Shown: one piece after another, positions 1 to 13,876 of the stretch
Position numbering within the stretch: the stretch's first letter is position 1
Layout: each line of letters starts with the position of its first letter
NCBI GenBank assembly: GCA_905250125.1
Contig: CAJNOL010000806.1
Coordinates: 34,351-98,350 of the forward strand
From: Rotaria sordida
Taxonomy: Eukaryota > Rotifera > Eurotatoria > Philodinida > Philodinidae
DNA: 64,000 nucleotides
Direction of reading: 5' to 3'
Translations under genes and position numbers: made by a program
The notes under the pieces: model-generated
Databases searched by the model: none
What the model saw: only the letters and a program-made list of their open reading frames with translations
Told to the model about the DNA's origin: nothing

Positions 1-3000
1 GACCTAAGGGTACGAAAGCTTCTATCTTCGATCATCAATATTACTTATGAGCAAAATAAGAACTCAAACAGAGAGTATTAGTTAGAGTGATGGCTATCGT
101 AAGTAATGCATTATTAATCATGAAGTTGTTGATGGCTTCGTCAAAACCATAAAAATACTATTGGTAATAAATAAATTAGAAGAATTTATCAATATAGATA
201 CTATTGTAACTAGTTTCGCAATACGACTCGTGTTGTTTAATCAATCAATATTATGTGAAATGATAATATTCACATTTATATCAGTCGAATGAGAGAAACA
301 TAGAATATGAATGATGATTTCTCACAGTTGCAATTAATAAAAGAATGAAGCTACAAAAGACAAGACATGAGATGCAGACGACAATGACATTGAATGAAAT
401 CTGGACTACATAAAAAACATATATAATTATTTATGGAGAACTAGGGGGTTATAGTATATAATTATGATTTATTATTATAAAAGAATAAATTTCCTTCAAC
501 AGATGTAGGATGACTGTTAAACGTTTTCATACACGTTGTTTATAATTTAGCAATATGTATAACAACGACTAATGTAATTCTAGTAGGGAAAATGTTAGTT
601 CTTTAATTATTTTATATTTTTTACCGATGTTCTACGTCATTTATTTGTCAAAGATATCGAGTATTCATCAGACGTTGCTATTTTTATTTGACTCTTATCG
701 ACAAAATTTAATTGTACTCGAATTTCAAACTATTTTAGCAATTAAAACCTCAGACATTTGCAATTTGAGAACATAAGATAGGTAGGTAAATTATTCTATA
801 TGTTTACTAATCGTGATATAAATCAAATTTCACCACTAGAGTATTTTATAGTTAATACACAAATTACTTTTTTCTGTTTATTATTGACCAACTACTTTAA
901 TAGATCGAAGTTCCTTGAACCGATTCAGTCTCTTATCTATTAGTTTCTTATTGTTCTTGTTTTCTAGTTGATTAAACTTTCTCTTTCTATTCTAGAGGTT
1001 CTACTGATTATATATATATTGTAAAGTTTTCGAATCATTGCACTATATCCAAATCTTGAAGTTATGGAAAACGTCGAACACATTAATCGATCTTTTACTA
1101 TTCATCAAACAAATAACATATCTATATTCAGGTATTATTTTTTCTTTTGTTTTCTTAACTTTCAGAGAACAATTGCATTTGATGATATAAGACAAAAGAG
1201 AGCAATAACTTTTTATTGAAAATTATTTTTTCCTTGAGACAAAAAAACAAATACGCAAATCATTTGCATAATAATTGATTTCATGTTTACTATAGAAATG
1301 TTGTTTCCATCCAGTTGTTATATGACTAATTTTGAACAATGAGATCATGAGACAACATATACATGAAAGTAAAATTTCGTTCTTATGAAATAATTGTCTG
1401 TTAAACAAAACTTATTGGAAAAAATCTGTCAACAAGATAAAATAGATGTAGTCTTCATATAATTTTGTACGTATTAATAAATGTACTTCTTGAACCGATT
1501 ACGATTGATTAGTTTTATATCAAGAACTATGCTACTTCCTTTTTCCTATTTTATATCGTTTATTTTAAATAATTGAATGTTAACAATACTAGTTCATATT
1601 GTATTCTACACATCGAAATAGATTAAATTAATTGGTTTATTGAATTTTTAAGTTGATCGAAAAAAGATAGCGCAAATTATATTACTACTATATAAATGTA
1701 GATTATAAATTCATGAATTTTGTTTTGTGTAAAATATGAAAATAAAAGTTATTACATTGGAATTTTTTCATTAAAACGATTGAGTATATCTTAATATTTA
1801 ATTTAATAAGATCGATATTTGATTTTCTCTGTTGAATTACAATGAGTTTTCAATGAGAAAGCATAGCTATTTATAAGATAAAGTTATTATCATGTGAGTT
1901 TCTGTTCATGCCATTAAGAAGATCAAAATTATGATTGAAAAAGATAATAAGTTTTATGTTTGACATTAAATGACATAGATTATTCCTATTATTATTATTA
2001 TTGTTGAAAAAATGAATGTTAAAATAATTAATATATATATAAAATAAAAAAAATAAAAATATTTCTATTCTTTTTCATTATTTATTGTCCCTATGCGAAC
2101 ATAGTTCCATATGGTTTCTTCATTCATCGAAGACAGAGACAAAAGACAAAAAAAGAATCTGTTTTTTTTTTCTTCTATTATTATTATTATGAGAATTACT
2201 ACTCATTCTTCACCATTCATATTGAGCTAAACCAATGAGTAGATGCAGCTATTTATATGATAATATAATGTACTACTTATTTTTCATGAAAGATGTATTT
2301 CTATGATTCTATATGATTATCATGGTCGAAGAATATACAAAAGAAAAAAGAAGAGAGAGAGAAAAAAAATATATATGAAAATGTCTTAAGATATTTTTTT
2401 GCTTGATTACACTAGTATTGACCTGTTCAGATCTTCATGTGAGTACTATTTTTATAAATATTTATATATAGAAAAATAACTATCAATAAAAAAAAAAGAG
2501 ATAACACCAATTAGATATTCAAAGAAATTTACGAGTAATATTTTATGCTTGGATACAATATAGTAAATATAAGAATATAATTAGGAATATAGGTTAGGTT
2601 ATCATACAAAACTATTATTCACATAATGAATTTTGTAATATTTAATTTAGATTAGAATAATTAGAGAAGAAAATTAAAACATTGAATGATTATCGTACGG
2701 TAGTTGATAATGATAATGATCTTCATGGACAAATACTAAGAGTTTTACATAGCCACTGTCGTAAGAAAGATTTTGCTGACAGAGACAGTAGGTTGATAAT
2801 ACGATTCATTAGAAAGAACAGCCAAAAGCGAGTTACTGACATGTATATCGACAAAGAATATTTCTTTTTTTTTTGTCTATACTCGTATTTAGAGTCAAGT
2901 AAGGATATTAATAGCTTCAACAATGACATGTCCAATATGAGATGTGTAAAGCAAAATACATATTCTGTATATTAAATAAAAACAAAAAACAATACTAATA

Positions 3001-3239
3001 ATTATAATCAAACTACTTTCTTAAGTCTATTGGTTTTTATTTTTGCTTATACAAATATTTCATGTATATATTTACATTTGTCTTAAATGTTATGATAGAA
3101 AAAAAAAGAACATTTAACGCAAAAAGTAGGATCATAAAGAAAAGAAAAGAAAACATGTCATATATGTTTTACACTTTTCTTCTATCGTTATTAAAATTCT
3201 TATTTTCGAATTGATTAATAAATATTTTCATTTAGATCA
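1..3239. other. Upstream intergenic, no gene recognised
   Basis: AT-rich sequence with short homopolymers, ATT/TTA microsatellite patches (about 1988-2005 and 2176-2191) and only short open frames on both strands. None has codon bias, a domain, or flanking splice signals like those of the real genes further on. The last bases before 3240 contain a TTTAG acceptor-like signal that belongs to the GPCR gene. Confidence 0.5.
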
Positions 3240-6200
3240 ATGAATTCCACAAATAACGAATCATTATTCCCAATAGTTGCTTGTTCATTACAAGATCGTG
3301 TTTATACATCCACTTATTTATTTTTTAAATTACTTAATGCAACATATTTACGTTTACTTATTGGACCAGGTATATTACTTAATTCACTTTGTTTATTTAT
3401 ACTTTCTCGACCAAGATTATCAAATAAATCAACTACTATTATATTTTTACGTGTTCTTGCACTTTTTGATATATTATCAATTTCACTTAAATATATTCGA
3501 GCAGAAATAAATTATCAATCAATCGAAAAAGGTCATGAAATATTTTTATTAATTCCAGCAGTTTGTAAAGCATTATATGTATCAATGAATGCATGTATTT
3601 CAATTACTATGTGGACAATTGTTTTAATGAGTTTGTAAGCTTTTTCTTTTTGTTGTACAAAGAAAATAAATCAAGTACATAACATAAAATGTTTATTTTA
3701 TAGAGATAAAGCTATTGCTGTTAGTTATCCACTTAAATCAAGCATATGGCTAACACATAAACGAGCATTTCATATTTGTTGTCTTGCTATTGTTATACTC
3801 TTCCTTGCTAATTTATCGTTCATTAACTTATCTGATATACACCTAGCGAGAAATCATCGTAAATATTGTGGATTAAGTGATATTTCTTTTATCGTCGATC
3901 TGCTTACTGCTTCAATTTTGCCTATGGGTAAGTATATTTATCTGTTATATCTCTGTTGATTTCATCAGCATATTACGTTTGAAAATACAACGTATAGGAT
4001 GGTAAAAAAACGCTATATAAATCATCTCTGTAGCTGTTTCTAATTAAATCATCAACATTACAGAACATAATTTCTTTTATTTTTTTTTAGATAGCTTCAA
4101 TAACATAGTCGGAAAAATAGGAGTATTTTTCCTGATCAGTGAACTCATCCAAAAGATATTATTAGACGCAATCATCGTATATATAGATTGTAGTTTCTTA
4201 GCTAGACAAAAATTACTACATCTCTCGCCAGTTAGAATCGAACAAACAATAGAAATAATTTCATATTATAATGTAAATGGAAGTGCAATTTTGAATATAA
4301 TGATATGAGCATTATTTGATGAAACTAGATAATTGAACTTTATTATTTGCAACTCTGAACAGTATCAATTATAAAAATTTGATGAGAAAAGTCTATGAGA
4401 TTAGTTTAATGGATCTCCTACTAGAGAGTATTTTCTATTTTTGTAAAGTTCTTTTATTTTCTTATTATCAGAAATAGTATGACAAAAGACATCTGCTTTT
4501 CGAAAGAGAATTTTTCATTATTTTTTTGTTGACATTAATATTAGCACAAGTACCATATTCTAAAATATTTTCTATAATTATACAATATTTATTAGACGAA
4601 TAAGTTAATGATTTTTAAGTGAGAAATTAATTAGTACAATAAACAGAATATTCATCGTACTTATTCAATAGTACTTATTATCATGATTGGAATTGTTTAT
4701 TAAACTAAAGATTAAATAAATATTATTCCATAAAATTAGTTTCATTGAAAATTTTCTATTTTTTTTTTAATAAAGATCTATTTAAATAAGTCGTTTTTGT
4801 TTTTATTTTAATAATCAGCATCATATTTTATAAACTGAAAAGAAGTTATCTTTTATTAGAGAAATCAACTAAACCAAAACGACTATTGTCTCTTAGGGAT
4901 AGTATGAAAATAACTATAAATCATTGTCATGGAAGATTGACAGATGTCATATAAAAAAGCACTGATATTCCCACATACACTTCATAGATACTTCATCAGC
5001 GTATCATACAAACAACCTACAATTATAAGCATAATTCATTAAATTGCTATGATTGATTTCACATTTAATTTTATTAAAACTCTTCAAAATTGTTTACTAA
5101 ATAAAATTTCATTTATTAATGAAGTACATGTTCATATCATGTTTATTTCATTAATTATTAAAGAAATATGTTTTCTACGTTTTTTTTTTGTGAAAAGATA
5201 GATGAACATTATCTTTTTCTTTTTCTTTTTGCTAATCAATAGTCGAATACAATTTTCTAATTTATGCTTTATCTTCTTCTGGAATAGTTATTAGACATTA
5301 CAATTGATTAGATATGCAAGAAAACATCGAAGTCATATTCTATGACAGATGAATTATTCAACAAATGAAATATTACCAAAAGTTAGACAGATAAGTTGAT
5401 TAAGTCATTTTGTTGTGCAACACAATTGAGAAGTTATAATCATTCACGACAAGTCTTTATTTCTAAAACATTAATGTAATGATCTCATTCATTTTTAGGT
5501 CTTATTACAGCTGCTAATATTGTTATTGCAGTTGTATTACATCGTACTTCATATGATTGGCGAGTATCTGAGGATTTTAGCAAACGTGAATCTAATACAA
5601 GTTTTTCCAAAAGAACTTTATCAAGCACTTCATTTCGTCAACGTTGTTCCGGTGCTTCAACAAATACAGGAGCCGATACAATATTAGCAACAAAACGACG
5701 TATAAATGCCCAAGTTACACGTATGCTTTTAGCTGTAACATTATCATTAATTATATTTAATATTCCCAATACGATGTTTTTTGTTTTTGTTAAAATTTAT
5801 GATACAAGACAATTATTATTTGGACGTTTATGTATAGATGTTAGCGATCGTGATATACAATTATATAAATTTGGATTTTATTCAAGCGTTACACAGGATA
5901 TATTGTCGGATTTACCGCATGTAGTTAATTTTTTCTTATATTGTTTAGCTGGAAAAAAATTTCGAAGTATATTTATAAATGAATTTAATCAATTACTTGT
6001 TGATTTGCGTTTAATGAAGAAAAGAAAAGAAAGATGTTCAACATATAGAACATCTGGTTTAAATACTGACGTAGTAGGAAGTATAGGTCATAATATAAAT
6101 CCAGGACGTTCCTCACCAAAAACGCCTCCATCAAAAATACGACAAAGTGTTGAAGTTTTATTTAATGGTAAAAATGCTCTAACAACGCTTAATCGTCAAA

Positions 6201-6280
6201 GTACTCATTTATCAAGAAAAAGGACTTATGGATCTAGTGACACTGGAAAATGTATTCGTTCTAACACAATGCACCAATAA
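3240..6280 (+). CDS. Rhodopsin-family GPCR, neuropeptide (FMRFamide-like) receptor type
   Basis: Three exons, 3240-3634, 3704-3927 and 5499-6280, join in frame to 466 aa. Seven hydrophobic segments are readable. TM1 follows a short N-terminus ending near residue 40. TM3 ends in L-D-K-A-I-A-V-S-Y-P, a variant of the DRY box. TM7 carries D-L-P-H-V-V-N-F-F-L-Y in place of NPxxY. The third intracellular loop is Ser/Thr/Arg-rich (exon 3, about 5560-5720), and the C-tail is basic with several S/T-P sites. This layout, including an atypical DRY with a long loop 3, is typical of invertebrate FMRFamide-receptor-like orphan GPCRs; the ligand cannot be told from sequence. Intron 2 is long (1571 bp). The ATG lies 5 bases after a TTTAG acceptor-like site (AG at 3234-3235), suggesting a 5' exon or trans-spliced leader. 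A poly(A) signal AATAAA follows at 6357. Confidence 0.85.
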
Positions 6281-6356
6281 AATTGTGAGAATGTTGTTTT
6301 TTTGTTCTTTTTATTTGTCGTAATTATATTTTCGTTTTAATTCTCTATTAAAGTTT

Positions 6357-6362
6357 AATAAA
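6357..6362 (+). terminator. Poly(A) signal of the GPCR gene
   Basis: AATAAA 77 bases after the GPCR stop codon, in a U-rich context. The rest of 6281-6715 holds nothing else I can name. Confidence 0.5.
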
Positions 6363-6715
6363 TATGTAATATAATCGGAATTTACTATTAATCTTATCAA
6401 ATCATTTTATCATAAAAAGAAAAAAAAAACGAAATAGATTTTTGATTTCATGTTCGATGATGAAATTAAAGATCAATCGATTGGTTTATCTTTAATGTTT
6501 ACATTTTAGAAGAATTTATATATTTATATAACATGAAAATATTCTATTTGAAGGTATGATTTCTATTTTCATGTTTTACTACCGTGTTTTTATTCATGAT
6601 ATGCAATCACTTATGTAGGTAAAAGAATAGTATAGATTATATCTTTATGGTTCTTTCTTTAACGGACGTTACAAAGTAGACGTATGCATAAATTTATCTG
6701 ATTATATATGACAAA

Positions 6716-7306
6716 ATGATTGTAACAACAGTGCCTACAAATGTATTTGAACAATTTTTATCGTCATATAAAGAAAATAGACGTAAGTCATTGGTAGCAT
6801 GATTTTTTTTAAAATCATCTCTTCGAAATTTTTGATTCAGAAACACTTTTTTACTTTTTTCATAATATTCAAAAATAATCATATTTTCTTTTCAAAGATT
6901 TTAATGATAATAACAATGAAATGCATTCGATTCTTGTTTATATTGGTCTAATTACAGTTATTCTATTTTTTCTTTTGGTTATATTTTCCTTGATTTGTAG
7001 ATGCATGAAAATGCTTGATGATAAAACAGTAACAATAGAAAAAAAGAAAAGTATAGTTGAAAAAAAAAAGAATTTTGGTTTTTAATCGATTCATTTATTC
7101 TAATCTTTTTCTTAGAACAACTACGACAGCGGCAATATCGAACTATGTCTTTGACAGATAGACAAAAATTCTTATCACAGGTTTCGTCTTCTTCGTTATC
7201 GGCCAATTATCATACGAACAAATCATTCGAAAGACCTTCACTTTTATCTACTGATCGAAAGCTTCAATATCAAAAACAAAATCTATTAGCACTTTTAAAC
7301 GTGTAA
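6716..7306 (+). CDS. Small single-pass membrane protein, family not recognised
   Basis: Three exons, 6716-6782, 6898-7050 and 7116-7306, join with consistent phases (GTAAGT donor, CAAAG and CTTAG acceptors) to 136 aa. No single frame shows it, since the longest uninterrupted piece is about 50 codons. The N-terminal ~30 residues are polar and probably outside the cell. One strongly hydrophobic helix of about 25 residues follows (about residues 34-58, ending in I-C-R-C-M), then a basic cytosolic tail of about 75 residues rich in Lys, Gln and Ser. There is no cleavable signal peptide, so a type III (N-out) topology is likely. It resembles small single-pass adaptor or channel-accessory proteins only in general shape. 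The three-way phase agreement and single stop argue that it is real; its function is unknown. Confidence 0.55.
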
Positions 7307-10300
7307 AAAAGATTTTATCTTTTTAATAAGTAATTATTTTGTACGAAAAGCTTCTACAATTTTATAACTATGCAATAAAATAATAAAAAAAGAAACTCTA
7401 TAAATTTGGCTAAAGAAATCATAAATTTTATTTGCTATTCTTTAGTCTTAGAAAATGAATGTATTTTTTCTAATAGCATAGCCAGAAGAAAAGATTGCAG
7501 TGAAAGACTCAGTCTCTGAACGTACCTGTAGAGAGAGTGGTAATTCTTTGATGAATCTTCTAGAGAAGGTTCAAGCCTCTTTTTAAGCAGATTTTGACAG
7601 TTTCTAGAGGAGAACTGAGCTTCTTTTAGCATCCACCTGGTTACATCACTAGTTTTTTTATCTAAATAAATACATAGATATTCAAAATATCATACACAAT
7701 ATCCTCTTGATCGAAAAGCAACAATGATAAGATCGTTAGGAAATGGGCTTTTTTCTGTAAGGTCGCAAGGACTGTATATGTCACTTTTAATGATTATTGA
7801 CGTACATTAAGCGGTCATTATGAACTTATTACCACTTCATAGATGAGAAATTTTTTATAGTCCTGTAAAAAAAAAAATGTTGTCAAAGACGACATGTTAT
7901 ATCAAGTGTTGTCATATTTAGTTTAATGATGCATCAATCAAAAGTTCTTTTCTAAATTGTAAAATTTAATGACTTTCTATCCTTGCTCTGAGCTACTATT
8001 TCATATTATCAATATAACTTTTTTCGTCTTACATTCATTCGATATTAATTAAAGTTTTTGAAAAGTGAAAAGAGAATATAATCTTAATCGTTTGAATATT
8101 ATCTGAACAAAGATTACATTATAATGTTATCAAGAGAAATTTATTTCAACTTTATTTTTTTTCTTCTTCAATGTCACAAAGGTATGTGTTTCAATTTCTA
8201 TTGAGCTTAGTTATTAGTCAATGCAAGATTTTTGTATGAGATAGTTAGTGAACTAAACTTAAGAATTATATTTGATTTTGAACAGCACAAATTTTCTAAA
8301 TTGGATTTGGGTTTCAAATACATTTTGATATTAGATTAACAACTATATTTGATTAGATTTATTTGATTTCATTATCCATTTTTTTTATGTCATTTCAACT
8401 TTTGAAACATATCGTTATATTATGTTTCTTCTCAATATTAAAAAGTAAGGTAATATATTTTTATGTAGATAATCATCACAGTCATTTATTTAAATCAATC
8501 TGCACTCATTTCAATCAACACTAATTATTCTCGTTTTTTTTCACATGCTACTGTCAACATAAAATGAAATTTGGATTGTAAACTTTTAACATAAGCTTAG
8601 TTTACATTATAATCAGTTTAAAATGAAAGGCTAATGATTTTAATGATACAACAGTATTAATAGGCTTGATTCTTTATACGTTTTTAGCTGTAGTACGTCA
8701 AGATGTGTCACTAGTATTCAGTCACTACTAATATTCTTATTAATAAAGATGAACTTCTTTTTTTTTTTTTTATTAATTTTTTAAAAAATATATATTTCAA
8801 TAATGAAAAGAAATATTTATTCAATATTACATTAAATTATTATAAAAGAAAGGCTCATAATAATAATTCTGTTGATTGTAGTGACACATAATCAACAATA
8901 ATAATTATAATTTACATAATCCATTTTATATTTATTATTTAAATAAAAATTATTTTTTATGTAAATTTAAACTAATTCTTTTTTGAAATAATAGAAAATA
9001 TTTTAAAAATCTATACATGAAAAACAGCGCCATCAATCGTCTTATTTATTTATTTTTTTTAATGATGACAAATATATATATCATAATAATATCTAATTAA
9101 AAATATTATTCATCCAATATTTTCATTGGTAAATATAAATGTAAGTTTAATACCGTATATTGACATTTGTCCTTTATTAGAAACAAATTTTGATGAGTCA
9201 TCGGCATCATATAACATCATATAGAACTAGTAATAATGATAATAATAATTCTCTAGTTTTCTTTCTTTTCTATCTCAGCAAATAAATATCGTCGAATATT
9301 GTATATAAATACTTTTTTTTTAATTATGTCTTTAGTTTTATATATATATTTTTTTTAGATATGAATTGTAAAAACTGTTCGATTGACTTTTTTTCAGTTT
9401 AATGTTGTAAAAGTAAGTATTATGATATATATATATTTTTTTTCTTTCTTTCCAATCAAACAAACTCATCAATATATTTATATAAAGATTGTTTTCGATT
9501 ATATAAAGTCATTTGCAGAGCAAATAGAAAATAATATTAGCTTTTTTCTTTTTTTTTTTCTTTGCCTTGTTAATGATAGACAATTTTGATGTGCTTAAAA
9601 AACTTTCATATGATATGTGCGTATATGAGAAATATGCTAAATAGGGAATAGGCCATTAGTTGAAATCAATAAACAAACTAAAAATAAACTAAACAACAAA
9701 TTATATACGCATCAATTATAAAAAGTAACTATGTTCGTTCTTCATGGGTAATATTCGAGCGACAAAAAAAAATGATGAGATGAAAGATGCATGAAGCTAG
9801 AAAAAAAACTGTCAACATCATTTACTCTCGCGTATGTATCTGCGTATATGTGTCAGTTGATCAATGTCTGTATGTGTGTGTCTGTGTTTTTCTCTTATCC
9901 ATCTTCCGATATATAACATTAAAATAACAAGAGAAAATCGATTAATTTTTTTCCTGTTAATATTTTCTTTTTTTGATAAGACAATTAACATAAGAAAAAG
10001 AAAATGTCAATAGTCATTCAATTGGTCTTTTGATAAAACCTTAGAAATATAAAAGAATTTCATCAGAAATATAAATAATGAATCCATAATTATATTCAAT
10101 GTATATATTACTAAAAAAAAAAGAAGAAAGAAAATAGTTAATGTCTAATGCCATAAGCTTAATAACGTTAACAGTAAACAAAAATAAGCACAACGCCAAT
10201 GACCTTGTTTTAGATTGACGTTCGATATCGAACACCGTTTTCTTCTTCGTCGTCGTTTCATTTTTTGAATGATGTGATTTATGCATTCATACATTTAATT

Positions 10301-11886
10301 CGCTTATCCGTGACAGTATCTTTAGTTAGTATGAAAAAAAAAAAGAGATAAATATATGTACATATCCGTTAATGTGTGACTAGGCATAATATAGGGAAAA
10401 AAAATGTAAATTGATTTTGATCAATTATATTAAGCAGTTCAAATAGATTCGTAACTAGAAATAGTCTGGATATAGATTTTATGCATAGTTTATGATTATT
10501 ATCGATATGACAAGAACGCAAATCATATGCCGGCACACATGGAAATATAAAAAAAAAAAAGTAATATATAAATCATCATGGGCTCCAGTGATGAATGAAG
10601 GTTATAAAAAAGAGACGGTAGTCTATAATCTACTTCGTTCTTTCGATTGGATTAGCACATTTGACCCGTATGATCAGTAATTGATGCATCAAAGGTAATT
10701 TAGACATTCCACCTTAAAACATTACTTATGGGAAAGTAAAAAAAAAAAACCAAAAGATGTATAAATCTATTTTCTTTTGTATACTATCATTCTAATCCTT
10801 TACAATCAAAAAATATCAAGAAATAATATGATACAAGAATGAGTTCTTTTAATCTCTCTTAAATAAGTTTTCTTATTCACAATAATCTTTTGAATAAATG
10901 AAAAAAAAAAAATGTTTCGATCGATTATGTATAGTTCCTCTAATATAATATGTATTTTTCTCAAGGATTAAATTGTAATAGAAAAAGTTCATAGGTAAAT
11001 TTGATTACTAGAATAAATAAAATCATTTATGGTATCGGTTTTTTTTTCAAAAAAAAGGAAAACAAAAATCACACATTTTCATCTTTGTGAAACCAAAAGA
11101 AAAATGAATAATCATTTCGATCAATTTTTATAATTATCATTTTGATATGTTAAATAATAAAATATGCTTCTATGTTAGGAGGTTGTCCTTCTGATAGTTA
11201 TTCGATCAAAAGAAATTCAATTCAATCTAAGCCATATGATTGAGTTACTTCATTCAGATGTATATACTTCTTTCAGTATTCTTTTCAATTGAATTGTTAG
11301 TTACTTGACCTTGCATGTTCTTTATCGTTCAACTAAAAATTTCTCAATTGTAAAAGTAACTATTTTGAATACTTGCTTATTCCATTTTTATTTTCAAGGT
11401 CCTCATTCCCTTAAAGCATGTGCAATATCATTATTTGTGAAGTCAAGTAGTTTGCTTATTCATTCGTTTTTTTCTTTTTTCTTCTTTCTTGTCTGTAACC
11501 GCCTAGTATTTCCTTTATGCCATGGTGTTTTCATCATATATATCTTGTCGATCTTTCTTTTTTTTTTTTCGTACGTTGTAACATTATAGGCCAATCGCGA
11601 TATTTGATGATAACAAGGGTTAAGCTACACTCATAGAGCCAGAGAAAGAGAGAGATCAAAAGAATCTTGATGTTTTTTCACTTTGTCGATTGATCATCAG
11701 AATGACCTATGTGCTTGAATTATAACATTCAGACAAATAAGGCAAATGCGAGATTCATTCCATTTACTATTAGATCTTCCTCTCTCTCTCTCCCGCTAAT
11801 ACATATTTATTGTTAGTCACAATTGCGACAGCTGATTTTTTCTTATTGTATATAATGAGAGAAGAATCGATGAAGAAGAAGGAGAA

Positions 11887-11919
<33 letters not shown>

Positions 11920-12549
11920 ACAACCACCACTTGAAAAGTAAATGCGAACGAACGAACAAGCAAGTAAGAAAAGAGAATTTTCTTTTACCACGTACACACA
12001 TATAGCATCATTACACTTGACGCTGTGTTCATCATTACTATTCGTTTCGACATAATGATTGTTGTGTTTTTCAGTGTTTTATTTTTTTTATGTCGTATCA
12101 GAATGAATATGTGCAGGTGATGTCAACAACATGACGATTAGCAATCTTCTCATTGTTTACCATTACACTCACTTTTTTTTTTATCTATCATGTCTTTCTC
12201 TCTTTGTCGCATTGAATCTCTCATAGTTAACTATTGTTATTGTAGTTGGTATATTTAGATTTTTCTTTTTTTTTTTTTGTTTTATTATAGAATGCGACAA
12301 AAACTGACGGCTCATCTAGTCAAGCAATATCGAATATTATTGGAGAACACTCCATCCATTTTTACCTGTCATTTATAGTTTGCATCATATTCACTGAAAA
12401 AAAAAACAAACTATGATTCAGAACAAATAGCATTCTGTCGTTAATATTCATAACCTGTTTATGTCGTAATTGTTGCTTATTTTTGTTGTTCTCTTGTTGA
12501 CATCGAATAATCATTCTTATATTTTTTTTGTCCTAACTATCAGTCAACG
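7307..12549. other. Gene-poor region upstream of the MAST kinase
   Basis: About 5.2 kb without a supportable gene. It contains poly-T/poly-A runs, TA-rich patches, a CT-rich run near 11777-11792 and the GA repeat at 11893-11919. Open frames are short and hydrophobic/T-rich by composition. The distal part (about 11.6-12.55 kb) probably holds the MAST promoter and 5' UTR: a CTATCAG acceptor-like site ends at 12543, just before the MAST ATG. Confidence 0.45.
11893..11919 (+). repeat. (GA)n microsatellite
   Basis: Uninterrupted AG dinucleotides lie about 630 bp before the MAST start codon. A CT-rich run on the same strand near 11777-11792 could pair with it. Confidence 0.9.
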
Positions 12550-13842
12550 ATGAGAAAATTCTTCAGTCAGAAGTCGAAACATAAGACACATCAACATCCA
12601 ACCTTGTCAACAACAGCATCAACATTGACAGGATCATCGTCACTTGTTGTGTCACCGTTACCATTTAATAAAGATGATGAAACACAAATAATATCTACAA
12701 CAACAACAACAAAAAAAAATAAAGCACAAACAACATCTAGTCATTCTCAAACTTTTACAACAACTCAAACAGAAATAAATCCAGCAGATTTATTAATTAA
12801 TTCAACATTAAATGATTCAGTATCATCAGAAATAACAAATAATAATCAATTAAAACAAGATGAAAATGAAGAAAAATCAAAAAAATTATTTGTTGTTGTT
12901 TCAGGTAAAAATTTCTTAATAAAAGAAAAAGAAAATAAAACAATAAATGGTGTTAGGTACAAATATTTTATATAAAAACATCAAAATAGAACACATCTAT
13001 TGATCAAATATATTTCATCAAATTACTTTCATAATAAATATAAACAAAAACAAGAAACAGCTAATAGTGACTTCAAATTTTTGCTTACAAATCCAACGCA
13101 CTTATTAAAAATTTCTACTAAGATATCTTACATTTACTATCTACATATACGGAGAAAAGAAACATTAGTATACAATGAGTGTAGAAAGAACAGTGTACTT
13201 TTTATAAAGGAGAGAATAGACGAAATTTCATTCAGATGATATGTTCCTACGTGATTCTATCTGCATATATGAATCTACGAACGAACATTTGCCATTTATT
13301 TATGTTCTTTTGTTTTTTTATAGACGTAGATTCAACTTTTACTTCATCATTGTTACCATCAATATCAAATGAAAATTCCGATTCTCATTTATTAAGTGTA
13401 AATGAATGTGAATCTAATGAACCGGTGACAACACTTCACCAACCGCAACCACAACAACAACAACTGCAAAATACATTAGCACGTAAACGTTCATCAACTG
13501 GTTCTGGTCAACATATAGTTCGTTATCGTGAACAAAATTCAAAAAAATTTGCTGAAGAACGTCTTCGTCGTCGTAGTTGGATGGTATCACAAGCACAATT
13601 ATTATCAACATCATCAAATTGTCCAAATAATATGTCAATATCAATAAATAATTCACAAACACCAGATATTTATTCAAACAATCAACAACCAACGAATTTA
13701 ATACGTTTACGCCGTCTTCGTTTAGGACAATCAGAACCAAATTTAAATTCATTACAAATGAATTATTTCTATCAAACATCACCATCACTTAAATCATCAC
13801 CACGTACATCATCAGCAACAGCAAATGATAATAATAATTCTC

Positions 13843-13876
<34 letters not shown>

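Noticed and set aside
1223-1408. Short frames before the GPCR (also near 2682-2975)
   Set aside because: Short, without domain or codon support, and no splice partners recognised.
11305-11589. 94-codon hydrophobic frame upstream of MAST
   Set aside because: Starts at a non-ATG codon and is rich in Phe/Leu because of T-runs; no homology or splice support.
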